From assembly GCA_963666705.2 (NCBI GenBank), contig CAXXKO010000024.1, forward strand, positions 276,961 through 340,960: a DNA stretch of 64,000 bases, given 5' to 3'. Each line of letters begins with the position of its first letter. The stretch's first letter is position 1. The position numbers were made by a program, and so were the translations under genes. Below, piece by piece: positions 25,683-34,036 of this stretch. The DNA is from G963666705 sp963666705. GTDB lineage: Bacteria > Pseudomonadota > Alphaproteobacteria > CADEGL01. Below the pieces are notes generated by a model, which saw nothing but the letters and a program-made list of their open reading frames with translations, was not told the origin of the DNA and searched no databases.

Positions 25683-26609
25683 ATGGCTGAGGCTCCCACG
25701 GATTTCGCGGCCCAGGCGCGGCTCATGCGCCTCGCGACCTATGCCTCCGTCTCCGTGGCGGCGGTGCTCGTCGGCGTCAAGTTCGGGGCCTGGGTGCTCA
25801 CCGATTCGGTTTCCATGCTCTCGACCCTCGTCGATTCCGTGCTCGACGCGCTGGCTTCGCTGGTCAACCTCTATGCCGTCAACCGCGCCCTCCGGCCGCC
25901 CGACCGGGAGCACCGCTTCGGCCATGGCAAGGCCGAGCCCCTGGCCGGCGTCGGCCAATCGACATTCATCGCCGGATCGGCCCTGTTCCTGACCTTCGAG
26001 GCCGCCCGCCGCCTGTTCGATCCGCAGCTCGTCGAGCGCACCACCCTCGGCATCGGTGTCATGGTGGTGTCGATCGTGGCGACCCTCGGCCTGGTGGCGT
26101 TCCAGCGTCACGTCATCAAGCGCACCAAGTCCGTGGCCATCAGCGCCGATTCCCTCCACTACAAGGGCGACCTCCTGGTGAACGTGAGCGTCATCGCCGC
26201 CCTCGTCCTCGCTGGCCAGTTCGGTTTCGCCCTGGCCGATCCGCTGTTCGCCTTCGCCATCGCCGGCTACATCCTGTGGACGGCGTGGCACATCTTCCGC
26301 GATGGATTGGACCAGCTTATGGACAGGGAGTTCGCGGTCACCGACCGCGACCGCATCAAGGAGATCGCGCTCGCCCATCCCGAGGTACTGGCCATCCACG
26401 ACCTGCGCACCCGCTCCTCGGGCCGCGATGCCTTCATCCAGCTCCATCTCGAGATGCACGGCGCCATGACGCTCCTGCGCGCCCACCACGTGGCCGATCA
26501 GGTGGAGGAGGAAGTCATGGCCGCCTTCCCCGAAGCCGAGGTGCTCATCCACCAGGATCCCTTCGGCCTCGAGCAAGAGCCCGGCCGCACCGTGGCCGAC
26601 GGGGCCTGA
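25683..26609 (+). CDS. Cation diffusion facilitator (FieF-like) metal exporter
   Basis: A 308-residue CDF transporter with six predicted helices and a cytoplasmic C-terminal domain. The TM2 metal site reads TDSVSML...DSVLDALAS, HRFGHGKAEPLA follows, and the TM5 site is SLHYKGDLLVN with the His/Asp pair. It exports Fe(II), Zn or Mn in exchange for protons. The stop codon is followed directly by the target duplication of the ISNCY-type element, which split this gene from the SDR gene next door. Confidence 0.88.
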   Translation: MAEAPTDFAAQARLMRLATYASVSVAAVLVGVKFGAWVLTDSVSMLSTLVDSVLDALASLVNLYAVNRALRPPDREHRFGHGKAEPLAGVGQSTFIAGSALFLTFEAARRLFDPQLVERTTLGIGVMVVSIVATLGLVAFQRHVIKRTKSVAISADSLHYKGDLLVNVSVIAALVLAGQFGFALADPLFAFAIAGYILWTAWHIFRDGLDQLMDREFAVTDRDRIKEIALAHPEVLAIHDLRTRSSGRDAFIQLHLEMHGAMTLLRAHHVADQVEEEVMAAFPEAEVLIHQDPFGLEQEPGRTVADGA

Positions 26610-26625
26610 TACCCGGAACACAAGG
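26609..26625 (+). repeat. Left copy of 17-bp target duplication of the ISNCY-type element
   Basis: ATACCCGGAACACAAGG occurs here and again at 28034-28050, immediately outside both ends of the insertion sequence. This marks a simple transposition with an unusually long duplication. Confidence 0.85.
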
Positions 26626-26694
26626 TGTCGATAACAATCTGAATTGACCGGTTTATGTACCATATGAATTGACCGCTTCTGTTGTTGCTGTTGG

Positions 26695-26749
26695 CCCTGT
26701 GGATAAGTGGTCAGGTCGGCGCAGCCGAGCTGTCCACTTATCCACAGGG
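26695..26749. repeat. 16-bp perfect inverted repeat containing two DnaA-box sequences
   Basis: CCCTGTGGATAAGTGG (26695-26710) and CCACTTATCCACAGGG (26734-26749) form a perfect 16-bp stem. The 23-bp loop itself contains TCGGC/GCCGA. Each arm includes TTATCCACA, the consensus DnaA box, in opposite orientations. It lies between the transposase stop and the IS end. It may be the transposase terminator, a DnaA-binding site, or both. Confidence 0.8.
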
Positions 26750-26774
26750 CGCGGGCCGGTCGCGTCGAAGCGGA

Positions 26775-27950
26775 TCACGCGGCCTGGCTTTCGGTGCTCT
26801 CGATGGGCGTGCCGTCCTCCCGGTAGCGCGCCAGGCAGCGCGGGCCATGGAAGATTGCCAGAGCCTGGTCCGGGTACTCGTGCACGCGGACCCTGGCCTT
26901 GACGTAGTGGTGGCGGTGGCGGTCGGCCGGGATCTGGAGCGTGCGGCCGTGGTAGCGCACGGTGTTGTCGTTGCCGACGACACGCTCCTCCTGCACGCAC
27001 AGAATGTCCGCGAGATCGCCGGCGAAGGGCACGAAGGCGGAACCCACCGCCTCGGCCGGGCGGGCGAAGCGCGCGTTGTGGGCCGGCAGGTAGACCTCTT
27101 CGAGGAACCGGTTGGCTGCCGCCATGTCGGTGATGCCGGCGAGCCTGAGCTCCTGTGGCAGGCGCTTCTGCAGGGTCCCGAACATGCGCTCCGAGCGCCC
27201 CCGGGCCTCGGGTGAATAGGCCGGGATCAGCTCGACGCCGAGCTGGGCCAGCGCGCGGCCGACCTGGGTCGGGTTGTCCCGGTCCACCTTGCCGCCGGCC
27301 TCTGGCGTGTGCCAGTAGTGCGACGCCCGGTCGGCGTAGAGCGAGCAGAACAGCCCCTTCTCCGCGATCGCCTCGGCGAGCCCCCGAAAGCTGCTCATGG
27401 TGCCCTCCTCGGCGACGAAGAAGGCCGAGTAGATGTCGCTTGTCGCGTCGTCCATGGTCACGATCAGGTCCCAGGACTGGTCCCTCACCCAGTGGTGCGT
27501 GGAGCCGTCCTGGTGCAGCATCATCCCCGCCATCGGCCGCCGCGGCCGCTTCCTGCGGTGCGCGCCGCGCCGCGGCGCCGGCCGCATGCGCCCGTGCGCC
27601 TGCAGGCTCAGACGCACCCAGTTGTAGCTGCGCTTGAAATCGTGCTCCGAGACCAGCTTCTCCCAGAAGTGCTTGGCCGTGAAATCCCAGTAGCGGGTGT
27701 CGAACAGCGTCAGCACCGCCATCACCTCGTCGACACCCGCGCGCCGCGCCGAAGCCCGCTCGAGCCGACGGTCGTAAAGCCCTTCCGCCCCCTCCGCCTC
27801 ATAGCGCCCCCGCCACCGCCGAAAGGTCCGCTCGCTCATACCCAGAACCTCCGCCGCCTCAACCTGGCTCGGCTCGCCGCGATAGGTGCGGCCATAGACA
27901 TCCTCGAACTTCATCAGCCTCAGTCCCTGTAACTGCTCCGTCCGGCGCAT
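26775..27950 (-). CDS. ISNCY family transposase
   Basis: Up to 391 residues. An N-terminal helix-turn-helix (SQVEAAEVLGMSERTFRRWRGRY) is followed by an rve-type DDE domain: HQDGSTHHW, LIVTMDDATSDIYSAFF and a late Glu in EARGRSERMFGTLQ. The likely start is Met13 (MKFEDVYGR) at 27914, as in relatives; ATG 27950 is also open. The gene looks intact, so the element may be active. Confidence 0.88.
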   Translation of the reverse strand: MRRTEQLQGLRLMKFEDVYGRTYRGEPSQVEAAEVLGMSERTFRRWRGRYEAEGAEGLYDRRLERASARRAGVDEVMAVLTLFDTRYWDFTAKHFWEKLVSEHDFKRSYNWVRLSLQAHGRMRPAPRRGAHRRKRPRRPMAGMMLHQDGSTHHWVRDQSWDLIVTMDDATSDIYSAFFVAEEGTMSSFRGLAEAIAEKGLFCSLYADRASHYWHTPEAGGKVDRDNPTQVGRALAQLGVELIPAYSPEARGRSERMFGTLQKRLPQELRLAGITDMAAANRFLEEVYLPAHNARFARPAEAVGSAFVPFAGDLADILCVQEERVVGNDNTVRYHGRTLQIPADRHRHHYVKARVRVHEYPDQALAIFHGPRCLARYREDGTPIESTESQAA

Positions 27951-28033
27951 CCAAACCCTCCCCCTTTCGGAAGGATTCTAAAGCCGGACAGATCATTTGT
28001 TGCATAGACCGGTCATACCGCGTGTTACCGACA

Positions 28034-28050
28034 ATACCCGGAACACAAGG
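28034..28050 (+). repeat. Right copy of 17-bp target duplication
   Basis: ATACCCGGAACACAAGG, identical to 26609-26625. Joining the flanks restores an ordinary short CDF-to-SDR intergenic region. Confidence 0.85.
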
Positions 28051-28085
28051 TGGCTCCGTGGCGGGATATGCGCTAACGTCGGGCC

Positions 28086-28826
28086 GTGGATGATGATCGC
28101 AAGACAATCCTTCTCACCGGGGCGAGCCGCGGCATCGGCCACGCCACGGTCATGCGCTTCTCGCGCGAGGGCTGGCGCGTTCTCACCTGCAGCCGAGACG
28201 GCGTGCCGCCCGAGTGCAAGCGCGACCCCAACTGGCACCACCACTTCACGGCCGATTTGACCGAGATCGAGAGCCTCATGACATTCATCGCCCAGGCCAA
28301 CGAGGTCCTGGGCGACGATCCGCTCCACGCCCTCGTCAACAATGCCGCCGTCTCGCCCAAGACATCGGCGAACGAGCGCCTCGGCGTCCTCGACGGGGCG
28401 CTCTCCACCTGGCGGCAGGTGTTCGAGATCAACTTTTTCGCCCCGCTGATCCTGGCCCGGGGGTTCGTCACCAGGCTGCACCGGGGCAAGGGCGCCATCG
28501 TCAACGTGACGTCGATCGCCGGCCACCATATCCATCCCTTCGCGGGGTCGGCCTATTCGACCTCGAAGGCCGCGCTGTCGGCGCTCACGCGTGAGATGGC
28601 GGGCGAGTTCGCCGACCTCGACGTGCGCGTGAACGCGGTGGCCCCGGGCGAGATCGAGACGGCCATGATCGGCCCCGAATACCAGTCTCTGATTCCCAAG
28701 ATTCCCATGCATCGCATGGGTGAGCCGGGGGACGTGGCCGCCACGGTCTTCTACCTGTGCTCGCCCGACGCGACCTACGTGACGGGCACTGAAATCTTCG
28801 TCACCGGCGGCCAGCACCTGCTCTGA
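28086..28826 (+). CDS. Short-chain dehydrogenase/reductase
   Basis: A 246-residue classical SDR. Seen are the cofactor motif TGASRGIG at the N-terminus, NNAAV, the catalytic Ser in VTSIAG, YSTSK (Y-x3-K) at about residue 159, and the C-terminal VTGTEIFVTGGQHLL. Start GTG 28086 is placed just before the Rossmann strand. An oxidoreductase of unknown substrate. It was originally next to the CDF transporter gene. Confidence 0.88.
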   Translation: MDDDRKTILLTGASRGIGHATVMRFSREGWRVLTCSRDGVPPECKRDPNWHHHFTADLTEIESLMTFIAQANEVLGDDPLHALVNNAAVSPKTSANERLGVLDGALSTWRQVFEINFFAPLILARGFVTRLHRGKGAIVNVTSIAGHHIHPFAGSAYSTSKAALSALTREMAGEFADLDVRVNAVAPGEIETAMIGPEYQSLIPKIPMHRMGEPGDVAATVFYLCSPDATYVTGTEIFVTGGQHLL

Positions 28827-28857
28827 GCCCGGCGGACGGATCGTCGGGCCCCCGGGA

Positions 28858-29247
28858 TTACGCGTCCATCAAGCGGCGCTCGAGCCGGCGTAGCCTCTGG
28901 TGCAGGGCGATGCTGGCGTCCGCGATCTGGAGGAGGCGGGGGTCGAGCTCGGCCGGGCCCTCCAGCCCCTCGTCCAGCACCGCGATGCGCATGAGGCGCC
29001 ATTCGGGCTCCAGCGCCTCGTGCCGGGTCATCTCGTCATTGTCGACGGCGCGCCACACCAGGATCCAGGCCATGGCGTCGATCAGGAGCGTACTGATTCG
29101 GGAAATCTCGAAGGCGTACCACGGCAAGGGGCCGGGTTCGGCCGGCGCGCGGTCGGCGTCGCGGCGGCCATCGCGCGCGTAGTCCCGGGCTTCCTCCAGG
29201 AGAGTCAGGGTCTCGTCGTGCAGCTTCTCGAGCCAGGCGCTGTCCAT
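28858..29247 (-). CDS. rcdA: DUF1465 protein, RcdA-like cell-cycle proteolysis adaptor
   Basis: A 129-residue all-helical protein resembling DUF1465. In Caulobacter the family member RcdA helps deliver CtrA and other substrates to ClpXP. Recognisable are the N-terminal LEKLHDETLTLLEEARDYA helix, the central ISTLLIDAMAWILVWRAVDNDEM and the C-terminal ALHQRLRRLERRLMDA. ATG 29247 is preferred over an open frame upstream. A degenerate copy of its last 30-odd residues lies at 32301-32410. Confidence 0.72.
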   Translation of the reverse strand: MDSAWLEKLHDETLTLLEEARDYARDGRRDADRAPAEPGPLPWYAFEISRISTLLIDAMAWILVWRAVDNDEMTRHEALEPEWRLMRIAVLDEGLEGPAELDPRLLQIADASIALHQRLRRLERRLMDA

Positions 29248-29336
29248 GGTCCGCTCCCGGGCCGTCGGTTTTGCCGGCAACCTATCCCACCGGTCTATCG
29301 AACTGGTTAACGCCGGGCGCGTGTCCTGGTTCCTAT

Positions 29337-29486
29337 TAGAGCGTTTCCAGTTGGACTGGAATCGCTCCAGGCCGCAAGGCGGCCCGCCGGTCGTCCGGCG
29401 CGCCCGCGCAGGCGCGGACCTCTTGGTCCGCTGCCGCGAGCGAAACAAACGCTAGAGTGGGTCCGATCAAAGCGGAACCGCTCTAG
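29337..29486 (-). repeat. Third copy of the CTAG-bounded dispersed repeat
   Basis: Reverse complement of the repeat unit at 288-520, with the same GC-rich core and the terminal palindrome (GAGCGTTTCCAG...TGGAATCGCTCC), plus a diverged extra palindrome ending GCGGAACCGCTCTAG. An IS1182-type element is inserted exactly at its terminal CTAG (29483-29486). Confidence 0.8.
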
Positions 29487-31010
29487 GAGCCTGTCCGAGA
29501 TTTGATGTTGTTGGCAAGCATTGGGGTGATGGCGAGTGGTCTTGTCGTGATTTTGGTGGTTTGGCTCATGGGTGGTTGCCTTCAGGGGCTTGGCGCGGCG
29601 AGAGGCATGATTGGTCTCGGCGTCTCATGGCGCTTGGGCGACGGCGAGCTTGGCCAGGTTGTGGGCGGTGCAGATCATCGCCCATTCGCATGTGACCTTC
29701 TCACGGCCGCGCAGCAGGAACTGACGGAAGCCCCGGGCCTGCTTGATCTGGCCGAACACCGGCTCGACGGTCTGCTTGCGCAGGCGGTAGCGGCTGCGGC
29801 GCCCGGCGCGCCTGAGGGTGGCCGCCATGGCCGCGACCCGGCCGCCGGGCGGCGCGGCGCGCGGGCCCACGGCGGCGGCTTGGCCGTGCTTTTGCCGCCC
29901 GGTCGCGATGTAGGGCTTGATGCCCCGCCTATCGGCGGCCTCCAGGTTCGCCTTCGAGCAGTAGCCGGCGTCCGCCGATATCTCCCTGGGACGCCGCCCG
30001 AGGTTGGCTTCGATGGCGTCGATCAGGGGTTCGAGCTGGCCCTGGTCGCTGGTCGAATCGGTCAGGGCGTGGGCGACGATGATCTGGCGTTTGGCATCGA
30101 CCGCGGCCTGGGCATTATAGCCCTGGATGAAGCCGTCCTTGGTCTTGAGGATGCGGCTCTCGGGGTCGGTGAAGTTGCGCTGCGCCTTGTCCGCCGGCAC
30201 ATCCGCCGGCGGCTTGGGCTTGGGTCCCGGGCGCTTCGGCGCCCGCGTCTGGGCGGCGCGCGCGGCCGCGTCCCGCGCCTCGGCCTCCAGGGCGGCCTTG
30301 GCCTCGCGAATCTTGGCCAGACGCTTGGCCTTGTCGGCGACCCAGGCCGGCATCTCGTCGCCCCGCGCCGCGACCCCCAACGCCTCGTCCTCCGCCGCAT
30401 CGGCCGCCGCCGCCCGATCGAGCCAGCTCTCGACCACCGCCTCGAGCCCGGCCTCCGCCCTGACCATGCGGGCGTAAGACATCGCCTTGTGCTTGGAGGC
30501 GTTGGCCTTGATCTTGGTGCCGTCCAGCGCCACATGGCCGAGCTTGACCAGCCCCGCCCGGCGGCACAGGGCCAGCACCTGCGCGAACAGCCCCGACAGC
30601 GCCGCGAGATGGCGCTTGCGGAAATCCGAGATGGTGCGGAAGTCGGGCCGCTGCATCCCCGTCACCGCCATGAAGTCGACGCGCTCCTCACACCCCCTGG
30701 CGATGCGGCGCGACGAATAGACGCCGACGCTGTAGGCGTACAGCAACAGCGCCACCATCATCACCGGGTGGTAGGGCGGCTGGCCGCGCGCCTCGCCATA
30801 GGCCGCAAAGATCGCCGACAGGTCCAGGCTCTCGCGCACCGCATCCCGCACCAGGTGCGCCGCGTGTCCCGCCGGCACGAAGTCATGGACCGAAGCCGGC
30901 AACAGCCAGACCTGATCCACGTCCCAAGCTCGAAAGGTTTTGCTCATGCCGTTTAACGAATCACACTCCGATACCCACGTCGAGCCAAATCCGAATTCTC
31001 GGACAGGCTC
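29487..31010 (-). mobile_element. IS1182-type insertion sequence, copy 1, 1524 bp
   Basis: The inverted ends are GAGCCTGTCCGAGA at both termini, flanked by CTAG at 29483-29486 and 31011-31014 (4-bp duplication of a palindromic target). One transposase gene, minus strand. An identical-looking copy in opposite orientation occupies 38076-39599. The right-hand CTAG supplies the TAG stop codon of hemA, so the insertion did not damage that gene. Confidence 0.9.
29625..30947 (-). CDS. IS1182 family transposase (copy 1)
   Basis: A 440-residue DDE transposase: N-terminal DQVWLLPASVHDFVPAGHAA, the PPYHPVMMVALLLYAYSVG segment, DGTKIKANASKH and GYNAQAAVD in the catalytic core, ISADAGYCS, and a C-terminal Q-x3-EPVFGQIK. 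It is intact and its translation matches the second copy over its full length, which points to recent transposition. Confidence 0.92.
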   Translation of the reverse strand: MSKTFRAWDVDQVWLLPASVHDFVPAGHAAHLVRDAVRESLDLSAIFAAYGEARGQPPYHPVMMVALLLYAYSVGVYSSRRIARGCEERVDFMAVTGMQRPDFRTISDFRKRHLAALSGLFAQVLALCRRAGLVKLGHVALDGTKIKANASKHKAMSYARMVRAEAGLEAVVESWLDRAAAADAAEDEALGVAARGDEMPAWVADKAKRLAKIREAKAALEAEARDAAARAAQTRAPKRPGPKPKPPADVPADKAQRNFTDPESRILKTKDGFIQGYNAQAAVDAKRQIIVAHALTDSTSDQGQLEPLIDAIEANLGRRPREISADAGYCSKANLEAADRRGIKPYIATGRQKHGQAAAVGPRAAPPGGRVAAMAATLRRAGRRSRYRLRKQTVEPVFGQIKQARGFRQFLLRGREKVTCEWAMICTAHNLAKLAVAQAP

Positions 31011-32222
31011 CTAGGCCGCGAATTCGAGCTGCAGCAGGGTCCAGGTCTCGCAAAGGCCCGCGACGAGTTGTGCCATCATCTCGTCGGTGTGGAGCGGCGA
31101 GGGCGTGAAGCGCAGGCGTTCGGTGCCGCGCGGCACGGTCGGGTAGTTGATGGGCTGGACGTAGATGCCGTGGCGGGTCAGGAGCTCGTCGCTCGCCAGC
31201 TTGCACAATCGCGCGTCGCCCACCAGCACCGGCACGATGTGGCTTTCCGACGGCATCACCGGCAACCCGGCCTCGCCCAGCATGCGCTTGAGGCGTGCGG
31301 CGCGCTCCTGATGCCGCTCGCGCTCGGCGCCGCTCGTCTTCAGGTGCCGGACGCTCGCGAGGGCGGCGGCGGCGATGGCGGGTGCCAGGGCCGTCGTGAA
31401 AATGAAGGCCGGCGCGTGGGAGCGCACGGCGTCGACGAGCGCGGCCGAGGCGGCGATGTATCCGCCCATGACGCCGAAGGCCTTGGCGAGCGTGCCTTCG
31501 ATGACCGTGAGCCGCTCCATCACGCCTTCGCGCTCGGCGACGCCCGCGCCATGGGGGCCGTAGAGGCCGACGGCGTGCACCTCGTCGAGGTAGGTCATGG
31601 CGCCGTAACGCTCGGCCAAATCGCAGATCTCCGCGATGGGGGCGATGTCGCCATCCATCGAATAGACGGACTCGAAGGCCACGAGCTTGGGGCGGCCCGG
31701 ATCGGCGGCGGCGAGCAGCGCCTCGAGATGCGCGAGGTCGTTGTGGCGGAAGATTTGCTTTTCCGCCCCGCCGTGGCGGATGCCCTCGATCATCGAGGCG
31801 TGGTTGAGCTGGTCGGAGAACAGCACGCAGTCGCCCAGGAGGCGCGTGATGGTGCTGAGGGTCGCCTCGTTCGAAATGTAGCCCGAGGTGAAGAGGAGGG
31901 CGGCTTCCTTGCCATGCAGCGCGGCGAGCTCGCTCTCCAGGAGCACGTGAATGTGGTTGGTGCCGGAGATGTTGCGGGTGCCGCCCGCGCCCGCGCCGTA
32001 GCGCGCCGCCGCCTCGCGCATCGCGCCCACGACCGCCGGGTGCTGACCCATGCCGAGATAGTCGTTGGAGCACCAGACGATGACCTCTTCCGGGCCCGAC
32101 GGCCCGTGGCGCGTGGCCCGTGGGAAGGACCCCGCCTTGCGCTCGAGGTCGGCGAAGACACGGTAGCGCCCTTCGGCCTTGAGCTGTGCGATCGCGTCTC
32201 GGAATCGGGCCTCGTAGTCCAT
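31011..32222 (-). CDS. hemA: 5-aminolevulinate synthase
   Basis: A 403-residue PLP enzyme that condenses succinyl-CoA and glycine, the alphaproteobacterial entry to haem. Features: WCSNDYLGMGQHP, GAGAGGTRNISGTNH, DEVHAVGLYG and the PLP lysine in EGTLAKAFGVMGGY. Start ATG 32222 gives MDYEARFRDA, the family N-terminus, with GGAGG upstream; ten more residues are open. The TAG stop lies in the CTAG duplicated by the IS1182-type insertion. Confidence 0.95.
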   Translation of the reverse strand: MDYEARFRDAIAQLKAEGRYRVFADLERKAGSFPRATRHGPSGPEEVIVWCSNDYLGMGQHPAVVGAMREAAARYGAGAGGTRNISGTNHIHVLLESELAALHGKEAALLFTSGYISNEATLSTITRLLGDCVLFSDQLNHASMIEGIRHGGAEKQIFRHNDLAHLEALLAAADPGRPKLVAFESVYSMDGDIAPIAEICDLAERYGAMTYLDEVHAVGLYGPHGAGVAEREGVMERLTVIEGTLAKAFGVMGGYIAASAALVDAVRSHAPAFIFTTALAPAIAAAALASVRHLKTSGAERERHQERAARLKRMLGEAGLPVMPSESHIVPVLVGDARLCKLASDELLTRHGIYVQPINYPTVPRGTERLRFTPSPLHTDEMMAQLVAGLCETWTLLQLEFAA

Positions 32223-32300
32223 CGCTGCTTGCCTCCGCGTCCACCCCACCACCGCGGCGTCAGGACGCGCCGCCGGGTGGTCGGGCTCATCCCAATCGGG

Positions 32301-32410
32301 TTACGCGTCCATCAGCCGCCGCTCGAGCCCGCCCAATCGAGCATATAGGGTCAGGCTGGTATCGAGCAACGGGCGCAGGCGCGGCTCCATGTCATACGGC
32401 TCGAGGCACG
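32301..32410 (-). pseudogene. Remnant of a second DUF1465/RcdA gene 3' end
   Basis: Reading on the minus strand gives a tail ending MEPRLRPLLDTSLTLYARL then GGLERRLMDA, closely parallel to the intact protein at 28858-29247 (ELDPRLLQIADASIALHQRL and RRLERRLMDA). No upstream part is present before the chemoreceptor gene. It is a C-terminal fragment of about 36 codons from duplication or rearrangement. Confidence 0.6.
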
Positions 32411-32418
32411 GCGCGCCC

Positions 32419-33747
32419 CTAGGCCTCGCGGATCTGCCTGACGAAGCCGTCGACCTCGCTGCCGAGCATTTCGGCCTGTGTCGCGATATCGCCGCTGGCG
32501 GAGAGGACGTTCCGGGTCGACTCGCCGGCATCGGTCGCGGCCTGGGTGACGCTGACGATATTGGCCGAGACCTCGCCCGTGCCCTGGGCCGCCTGCTGCA
32601 CGTTGCGGGCGATCTCCTGGGTGGCGGCGCGCTGCTCCTCGACGGCGGCGGAGATCGTGGTGCCGATCTCGCTGATCTCCTTGATGGTCTCGCCGATGGA
32701 GTTGATGGCGGTGCCCGCCTCGTTGGTGACCGCCTGCATGGCGCCGATCTGGCCGGCGATGTCCTCGGTGGCCTTGGCCGTCTGGTTGGCGAGGCTCTTG
32801 ACCTCGGAGGCGACGACGGCGAAGCCCTTGCCGGCGTCTCCCGCCCGCGCGGCCTCGATCGTGGCATTGAGCGCCAGGAGGTTGGTCTGCTCGGCGATGT
32901 CGGAGATGAGCTTCACCACCTCGCCGATCTTCTGGGCCGTCGCGGCCATGTTCTTGACGGTCTCGTTGGTGCGCTCCGCCTCCTCGACGGCCTTGCCGGC
33001 GATGTCGGAGGACTGGTCGACCTGGCGGCCGATCTCGCTGATGGAGTTGGACATCTCCTCGGCGGCGGAGGCGACGGTCTGGACGTTGGTCGTGGTCTCC
33101 TCGGCGGCGGTGGCGGCGGCGCTGGTCTGGTTGCTGGTCTGCTCGGCCGTCGCCGTCATGGCCTCGGCGGTGGACTGCATCTCGGACGCGGCCGAGGAGA
33201 CGGTATCGACCACGCCCTTGACCTTGGAGTCGAGGTCGTCGGCGAGGGTGTTGAGCTTCTCCTTGAACTGGACGCTGTTCTCTTCGTTGTAGGCGGTCAT
33301 GGCCAGGTCCATGTCGAGGAACACGGCCTTGTTGATGGCGGCCACGGCGCGGACCGTGCGGTCCGATTTCTTGCGGTGGGTGGCGGCGACGATGTCGAGC
33401 AGCTTGTTGAGGGTGTAGCAGTAGCTGCCCATGTACCACTGAGCGTCGAGGCCGATGCGGCTGTGGACGCGGCCGATGCGCTCGACGCCCTGAAAGTAGG
33501 CCTCGTCGAAGGTGCCGCTGAAGAGGCGCGCCCAATGCTCCTTCTGGGCGTCCTTGAGGCGGGAGGCCTGGTCGCCGACCAGGGCGCGCACCTGGCCCCA
33601 CTCGGTGACGTGTGCGTAGAAGCCCTCGAGGATCTCGTCGATATGCTTGTGCAGTATCGGCGCGAACTCGCTCAGGGCCTCACGCGTGGCGTCGTCGATC
33701 AGCAGGAAGCGGAAACGCTCGTCGCGGATGTTTTGCGTGTCGGACAT
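32419..33747 (-). CDS. Globin-coupled methyl-accepting chemotaxis protein
   Basis: A 442-residue soluble aerotaxis-type receptor without membrane segments. Residues 1-165 form a protoglobin-like sensor (FAPILHKHIDEILEGFYAHV; a candidate haem-binding His in RIGRVHSRIG). A long coiled coil leads to the signalling hairpin IAEQTNLLALNATIEAARAG at about residues 290-310 and a second methylation helix. It should sense oxygen or a related gas and act through CheA/CheW, none of which is in the window. A strongly AT-rich 200-bp region lies upstream. Confidence 0.88.
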   Translation of the reverse strand: MSDTQNIRDERFRFLLIDDATREALSEFAPILHKHIDEILEGFYAHVTEWGQVRALVGDQASRLKDAQKEHWARLFSGTFDEAYFQGVERIGRVHSRIGLDAQWYMGSYCYTLNKLLDIVAATHRKKSDRTVRAVAAINKAVFLDMDLAMTAYNEENSVQFKEKLNTLADDLDSKVKGVVDTVSSAASEMQSTAEAMTATAEQTSNQTSAAATAAEETTTNVQTVASAAEEMSNSISEIGRQVDQSSDIAGKAVEEAERTNETVKNMAATAQKIGEVVKLISDIAEQTNLLALNATIEAARAGDAGKGFAVVASEVKSLANQTAKATEDIAGQIGAMQAVTNEAGTAINSIGETIKEISEIGTTISAAVEEQRAATQEIARNVQQAAQGTGEVSANIVSVTQAATDAGESTRNVLSASGDIATQAEMLGSEVDGFVRQIREA

Positions 33748-34036
33748 CTCGGTCCTTCCGTCATGTTGTGGTGTGTCGTAGACAGTGGGGGCGAAATTTG
33801 TCCGACAAATATTATCTGACAGAATTAATTAAGGATTAATCTTGCGAAGCAACCGTAATTTTTAACAAATTTTCCGACCATTGTATGGAATAGTAAAATC
33901 ATCCCAACATACCGGAATACAACAGTATAATAGCGAGATTCAGCCTTGGCCGGCGTGATAAATCATTACTTTTTATAGGGTAAACGGCCCAGGCGGATGT
34001 CGATCGAGCCTTGGCCACCAGGTCTTCGCGGCGCGG
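33748..34036. promoter_or_regulatory. AT-rich intergenic region between the chemoreceptor and rpoH
   Basis: From about 33790 to 33980 the sequence is far more AT-rich than the genome and contains no gene. It precedes the chemoreceptor start and follows the rpoH stop, so it probably carries the chemoreceptor promoter. A short inverted motif TTGTCCGACAA is visible at about 33797. Confidence 0.5.

Larger units (their letters stand above)
26626..28033 (-). mobile_element. ISNCY/IS1202-like insertion sequence, 1408 bp
   Basis: Bounded by TGT...ACA ends. The left end TGTCGATAAC...TTGACCGGTTTATG matches the right-end complement TGTCGGTAAC...TGACCGGTCTATG as an imperfect inverted repeat of about 30 bp. 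TGAATTGACCG occurs twice near the left end (26640-26650 and 26665-26675). It carries one transposase gene. The 17-bp flanking duplications agree with what I recall for IS1202-related elements, which make long duplications. The insertion is between two genes and disrupts neither. Confidence 0.85.

Noticed and set aside
29322..29336. GTGTCCTGGTTCCTA shared with 59175-59189
   Set aside because: A 15-base match in two unrelated contexts; too little to call a repeat or regulatory element without a genome-wide search.
29502..30956. 484-codon frame opposite the IS1182-type transposase (also at 38130-39584)
   Set aside because: Shadow of the transposase; it appears at both IS copies only because they are identical.
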